The notes under the pieces were generated by a model, which searched no databases, was not told the origin of the DNA, and was given only the letters and a program-made list of their open reading frames with translations. A program made the translations under genes and the position numbers. This document shows, in pieces, positions 61,871 through 64,000 of a stretch of DNA of 64,000 nt (positions are counted from its first letter, which is position 1; each line of letters starts with the position of its first letter). The stretch comes from Thermoprotei archaeon (GTDB lineage: Archaea > Thermoproteota > Thermoprotei > Thermoproteales > B15-G16). Where the stretch lies: the NCBI GenBank assembly GCA_003649205.1, contig QMRC01000004.1, forward strand, positions 1 through 64,000, read 5' to 3'.

Positions 61871-63472
61871 CTAGCTCTGTCTTCTCTCTAGGTACTCAAT
61901 TACTACTGTTCCATAGCTACTTGTGCTAGGTACCTCAAACAATCTGAATACTCTCGGAATGTACTTCAGTAGATCTGTTGCAGTTATCCTACCTCCCATC
62001 TCTCTAACTGCTAAGTCACCTGCAAGTCCATTTATAAACGCCGCAACCGCTGCAGCTCTTACTGGTGTACTCCAGCACAGGAGTGCTGCTACTAGACCTG
62101 TAAGTACGTCACCTGTACCACCAACTGCCATTGCTTGATTACCCGTTGCGTTTATCTTCAATACCTTACCGTCTGTGACTATGTCCTGTGGTCCCTTGAT
62201 GAGTAGCGTACATCCTAGCTTTCTTGCCCACTCAATAGCTACTTCACATCTCTCCTCTAGCTTATCTGGTGGAGGTAGTTCTTGACCTGTAAGTATTCGG
62301 AATTCTCCAGCATGTGGGGTCACCACAGCTTTTTCATAGAGTAGATCATGTCTTTCTCTAAGCACTTTAATGCCATCTGCATCGATAACCACACTTTTTC
62401 CCGATTCCTTTAAGTACTTCATCAGTTCTGTAACCGCATCGCGTACATCATCCACCGTAGTTAGTCCTGGACCTATAGCTACCACATCAGCCCTGTTTAC
62501 TAGCTCTAGAAGTGTGGGTATGTGTCTTGGTGATACGTAGTCACCGGGTAGTGCTTTAACTATGAGATTTGGTGAGTAAGACCTCACAACACTTGCTACG
62601 GTTGATGGTGTAGCTACTATGACTAAGTCGACTCCAGCACTTAATGCTGCTAGAGCTGTTAGCGCTGGTGCACCACTGTACTCAACTGAACCACCAATAA
62701 CCAGTACCCTTCCTCTATCACCCTTCTTTACATAAGGACTCCACTTCGGTAGTGTATACCTCGCATCACCGGGACCTACGAGTAATTCAGCTTCCGGTGG
62801 TATACCTATGTCAACTACAATCACGTCACCACTGTACTCCTTAGCTTTCAGTAGACCTTCCTTAACCTTGTGAAAGGTAACGGTTACAGTAGCTTTGATA
62901 GCTTGTCCAAGTACTTCACCTGTATCTGCACTTAATCCACTAGGTACATCAACAGATACGATAGGTATCTTCCTCTCCTCTCGAATGCTATTGATTAACT
63001 CAATGCATTTAGCGTAGATACCACGTACAGTACCTCTCACACCTATACCGAGAATAGCATCTACCACGCAGTCAGTACTCATCAGGAGAGACCTCAGCAC
63101 CTGTAGATCATCCACCTCCTTGATAACTACCTTTTCGATACAGTTCATTAGCTGGAGAGTAGACCAATTTCTCCTAGCTTCGTCAGTCCTTATGTCCTTT
63201 GGATCTCCAAGAAGAGCAACTGAGACATCATACCCTCTACAGCTGAGGTACCTTGCAGCTACAAACCCATCACCACCATTATTACCTAAGCCGCACACAA
63301 CAACTACCCTCTTTCCACACCCAACGTACTTAGTAACTACATCAGCTACAGACCTACCAGCTACCTCCATCATCTGTAGACTGGATATCCCAAGTGCTCT
63401 AGCATTTTCCTCAGCAATGTACATGTCACGAACTTTAATGACTTGAGGAAGGTACTTCAGGAGCTTTCTCAC
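61871..63472 (-). CDS. nnr: bifunctional NAD(P)HX epimerase / ADP-dependent dehydratase
   Basis: GGAGGTGA ahead of GTG 63472 sets the start (533 residues); a longer frame reaches 63508. The N-terminal YjeF-type epimerase has GLGNNGGDGFVAARYL near residue 63. The C-terminal ribokinase-like dehydratase has GDRGRVLVIGGS, VVTPHAGEF and NATGNQAMAVGGTGDVLTG. Together they repair hydrated NADH and NADPH, a damage form promoted by heat. It stands alone, with the sRNA cluster upstream. Confidence 0.93.
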   Translation of the reverse strand: MRKLLKYLPQVIKVRDMYIAEENARALGISSLQMMEVAGRSVADVVTKYVGCGKRVVVVCGLGNNGGDGFVAARYLSCRGYDVSVALLGDPKDIRTDEARRNWSTLQLMNCIEKVVIKEVDDLQVLRSLLMSTDCVVDAILGIGVRGTVRGIYAKCIELINSIREERKIPIVSVDVPSGLSADTGEVLGQAIKATVTVTFHKVKEGLLKAKEYSGDVIVVDIGIPPEAELLVGPGDARYTLPKWSPYVKKGDRGRVLVIGGSVEYSGAPALTALAALSAGVDLVIVATPSTVASVVRSYSPNLIVKALPGDYVSPRHIPTLLELVNRADVVAIGPGLTTVDDVRDAVTELMKYLKESGKSVVIDADGIKVLRERHDLLYEKAVVTPHAGEFRILTGQELPPPDKLEERCEVAIEWARKLGCTLLIKGPQDIVTDGKVLKINATGNQAMAVGGTGDVLTGLVAALLCWSTPVRAAAVAAFINGLAGDLAVREMGGRITATDLLKYIPRVFRLFEVPSTSSYGTVVIEYLERRQS

Positions 63473-63562
63473 GTACTCACCTCCGTAGAGCGCATGGAGG
63501 TACCTCAAGCTCTAAGGTACTTAGGTAAGTTTTTAAGTTGTATTAACGGACTCTACTCCTGG

Positions 63563-63611
63563 ATGATGTAGGAGGTGATCTCGGATAGGTGAAGAGGATA
63601 GCAGATGCTGA
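63563..63611 (+). ncRNA. C/D-box sRNA candidate
   Basis: Plus strand: box C ATGATGT (63563-63569, one mismatch), 12-nt guide AGGAGGTGATCT, D' CGGA (one mismatch), 3-nt spacer TAG, C' GTGAAGA (63589-63595, one mismatch), 12-nt guide GGATAGCAGATG, box D CTGA (63608-63611). The spacing is exactly that of the perfect sRNA at 55826. It lies 17 bases before the next sRNA. The terminal stem is only two pairs. Confidence 0.5.
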
Positions 63612-63625
63612 CTCTCAACTACTGG

Positions 63626-63684
63626 TAGCGATGAGGAGGAGGCCAGTGGGCTGATCTCTGATGAACGGCAAAAGCTCTGAGCTA
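63626..63684 (+). ncRNA. C/D-box sRNA
   Basis: Plus strand: terminal stem TAGC/GCTA, box C GCGATGA (63628-63634, one mismatch), guide of 16 nt ending GGCCAGTGGG, D' CTGA (63651-63654), 3-nt spacer, C' CTGATGA (63658-63664), 12-nt guide ACGGCAAAAGCT, D CTGA (63677-63680). Both D boxes are perfect. It sits in the 330-base gap upstream of nnr on the opposite strand. Targets not assigned. Confidence 0.72.
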
Positions 63685-63704
63685 TGATCTCTCTCGAGTA
63701 TACC

Positions 63705-63790
63705 TGGATGAAATACATGGGATATTCAGATAGGTGAAGAAGCTCGGGCAATATCAATTGATTAATTCCGAGCTATTTTCGAGGAAAAAT
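63705..63790 (+). other. possible degenerate C/D RNA and hairpin
   Basis: TGGATGA (63705), CAGA (63727), TAG spacer and GTGAAGA (63734-63740) repeat the D'-C' module of the sRNA at 63563: a shared GATAGGTGAAGA occurs at 63584 and 63729. The rest has no proper D box. AGCTCGG (63741-63747) and CCGAGCT (63768-63774) form a 7-bp hairpin followed by A/T-rich sequence, which could be a decayed sRNA or a processing or termination structure. Confidence 0.3.
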
Positions 63791-63799
63791 AAGGGGTTT

Positions 63800-64000
63800 T
63801 TACTTAACCTCCTCCAGTACCTTCTTCAGCTCTCCTAGACTCTTCTCTAGCTTAGAGACGTAGCTCCTCAACTTATCCAGCTCATTTTTAAGTGAGTCAT
63901 TTTCCTTAGTTAATTCCTCAACTCTTCTCCTAAGTTCATCTCTTTCCTCTGTTACTTTCTTCAGCTCCTCTCTCAATCTCTCTGCTTCTGATCTAGCTTC
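63800..64000 (-). CDS. C-terminal end of a coiled-coil protein (5' partial)
   Basis: The minus-strand frame is open from the window edge to TAA at 63800-63802 and gives 66 residues. All are charged heptads (LREELKKVTEERDELRRRVEEL... LKNELDKLRSYVSKLEKSL), so this is a long parallel coiled coil ending close to the C-terminus. The N-terminal part lies outside the window, and candidates such as Rad50/SMC-like, prefoldin-like or signalling proteins cannot be separated. Confidence 0.7.
   Translation of the reverse strand, partial: EARSEAERLREELKKVTEERDELRRRVEELTKENDSLKNELDKLRSYVSKLEKSLGELKKVLEEVK

Noticed and set aside
63533-63757. Minus-strand 74-residue frame upstream of nnr
   Set aside because: It lies across the plus-strand C/D sRNAs, has Ser/Leu-rich low-information content and no start signal.

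Overview
The window reads as chromosomal DNA of a hyperthermophilic archaeon of the Thermoproteota (crenarchaeal or TACK side). The grounds are an Rpo8 RNA-polymerase subunit, a TFB paralogue, a KH/beta-CASP termination nuclease (aCPSF1 type), a thermosome, a proteasome beta subunit, Sm-like proteins, ribosomal proteins eL37 and eS17, archaeosine tRNA-guanine transglycosylase, CDP-archaeol synthase and a form III RuBisCO. A tRNA-Trp carries one intron at a non-canonical position, as is common in crenarchaea. TATA boxes and GAGGTGAT-type ribosome binding sites are easy to see. Several starts had to be moved because the ribosome binding site lies inside the longest open frame. No species is claimed.

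Layout. 0-3 kb: tRNA-Glu, a QueG-like iron-sulfur protein and a radical SAM protein. 3-8.4 kb: TFB, then a small divergent pilus-like or secretion locus (prepilin-like and membrane proteins on the minus strand, ATPase and two small membrane proteins on the plus strand). 8.4-13.8 kb: CysRS, an ATP-pyrophosphatase and a UDP-sugar dehydrogenase. 13.9-23 kb: an information-processing block (PhoH-KH, CarS, a lone Cas6, eL37, Sm, aCPSF1, proteasome beta, FKBP, eS17, thermosome). 23-29 kb: a small-GTPase neighbourhood, a methyltransferase-like gene, a two-intron tRNA-Trp, a possible frameshifted membrane/nuclease pair and a broken methyltransferase. 29-33.5 kb: an ABC export cassette and VapBC. 33.6-37 kb: an ECF importer. 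37.2-47.4 kb: a nine-gene type IV pilus-like operon. 47.4-50.9 kb: RuBisCO with two eIF2B-like paralogues, one matching ribose-1,5-bisphosphate isomerase; this is the distal part of the archaeal AMP/pentose-bisphosphate pathway, and the AMP phosphorylase is not in the window. 50.9-64 kb: PAC2 protein, ArcTGT, SmAP3-like protein, Rpo8, SpeD-family decarboxylase, tRNA-Ala, Sua5, nucleotidyltransferase, dual KaiC-like ATPase and NAD(P)HX repair enzyme.

The intergenic gaps hold several previously unlisted-looking C/D-box sRNA candidates with two guide segments each. The best are at 9963-10021 (-), 55826-55874 (-), 58234-58284 (+) and 63626-63684 (+). A further one at 63563-63611 suggests a small cluster.

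The observations most worth a second look are: the C/D sRNA set; the interlocked introns of tRNA-Trp; a CysRS whose conserved N-terminus is only reachable from a CTG codon; TATA boxes abutted by G/C tracts, with a palindrome and a start-codon hairpin at the SpeD gene; a catalytically altered second R15P-isomerase-like paralogue beside RuBisCO; and sharp strand-composition switches near 26.2 and 38 kb. No CRISPR array, rRNA, insertion sequence or replication origin was recognised.
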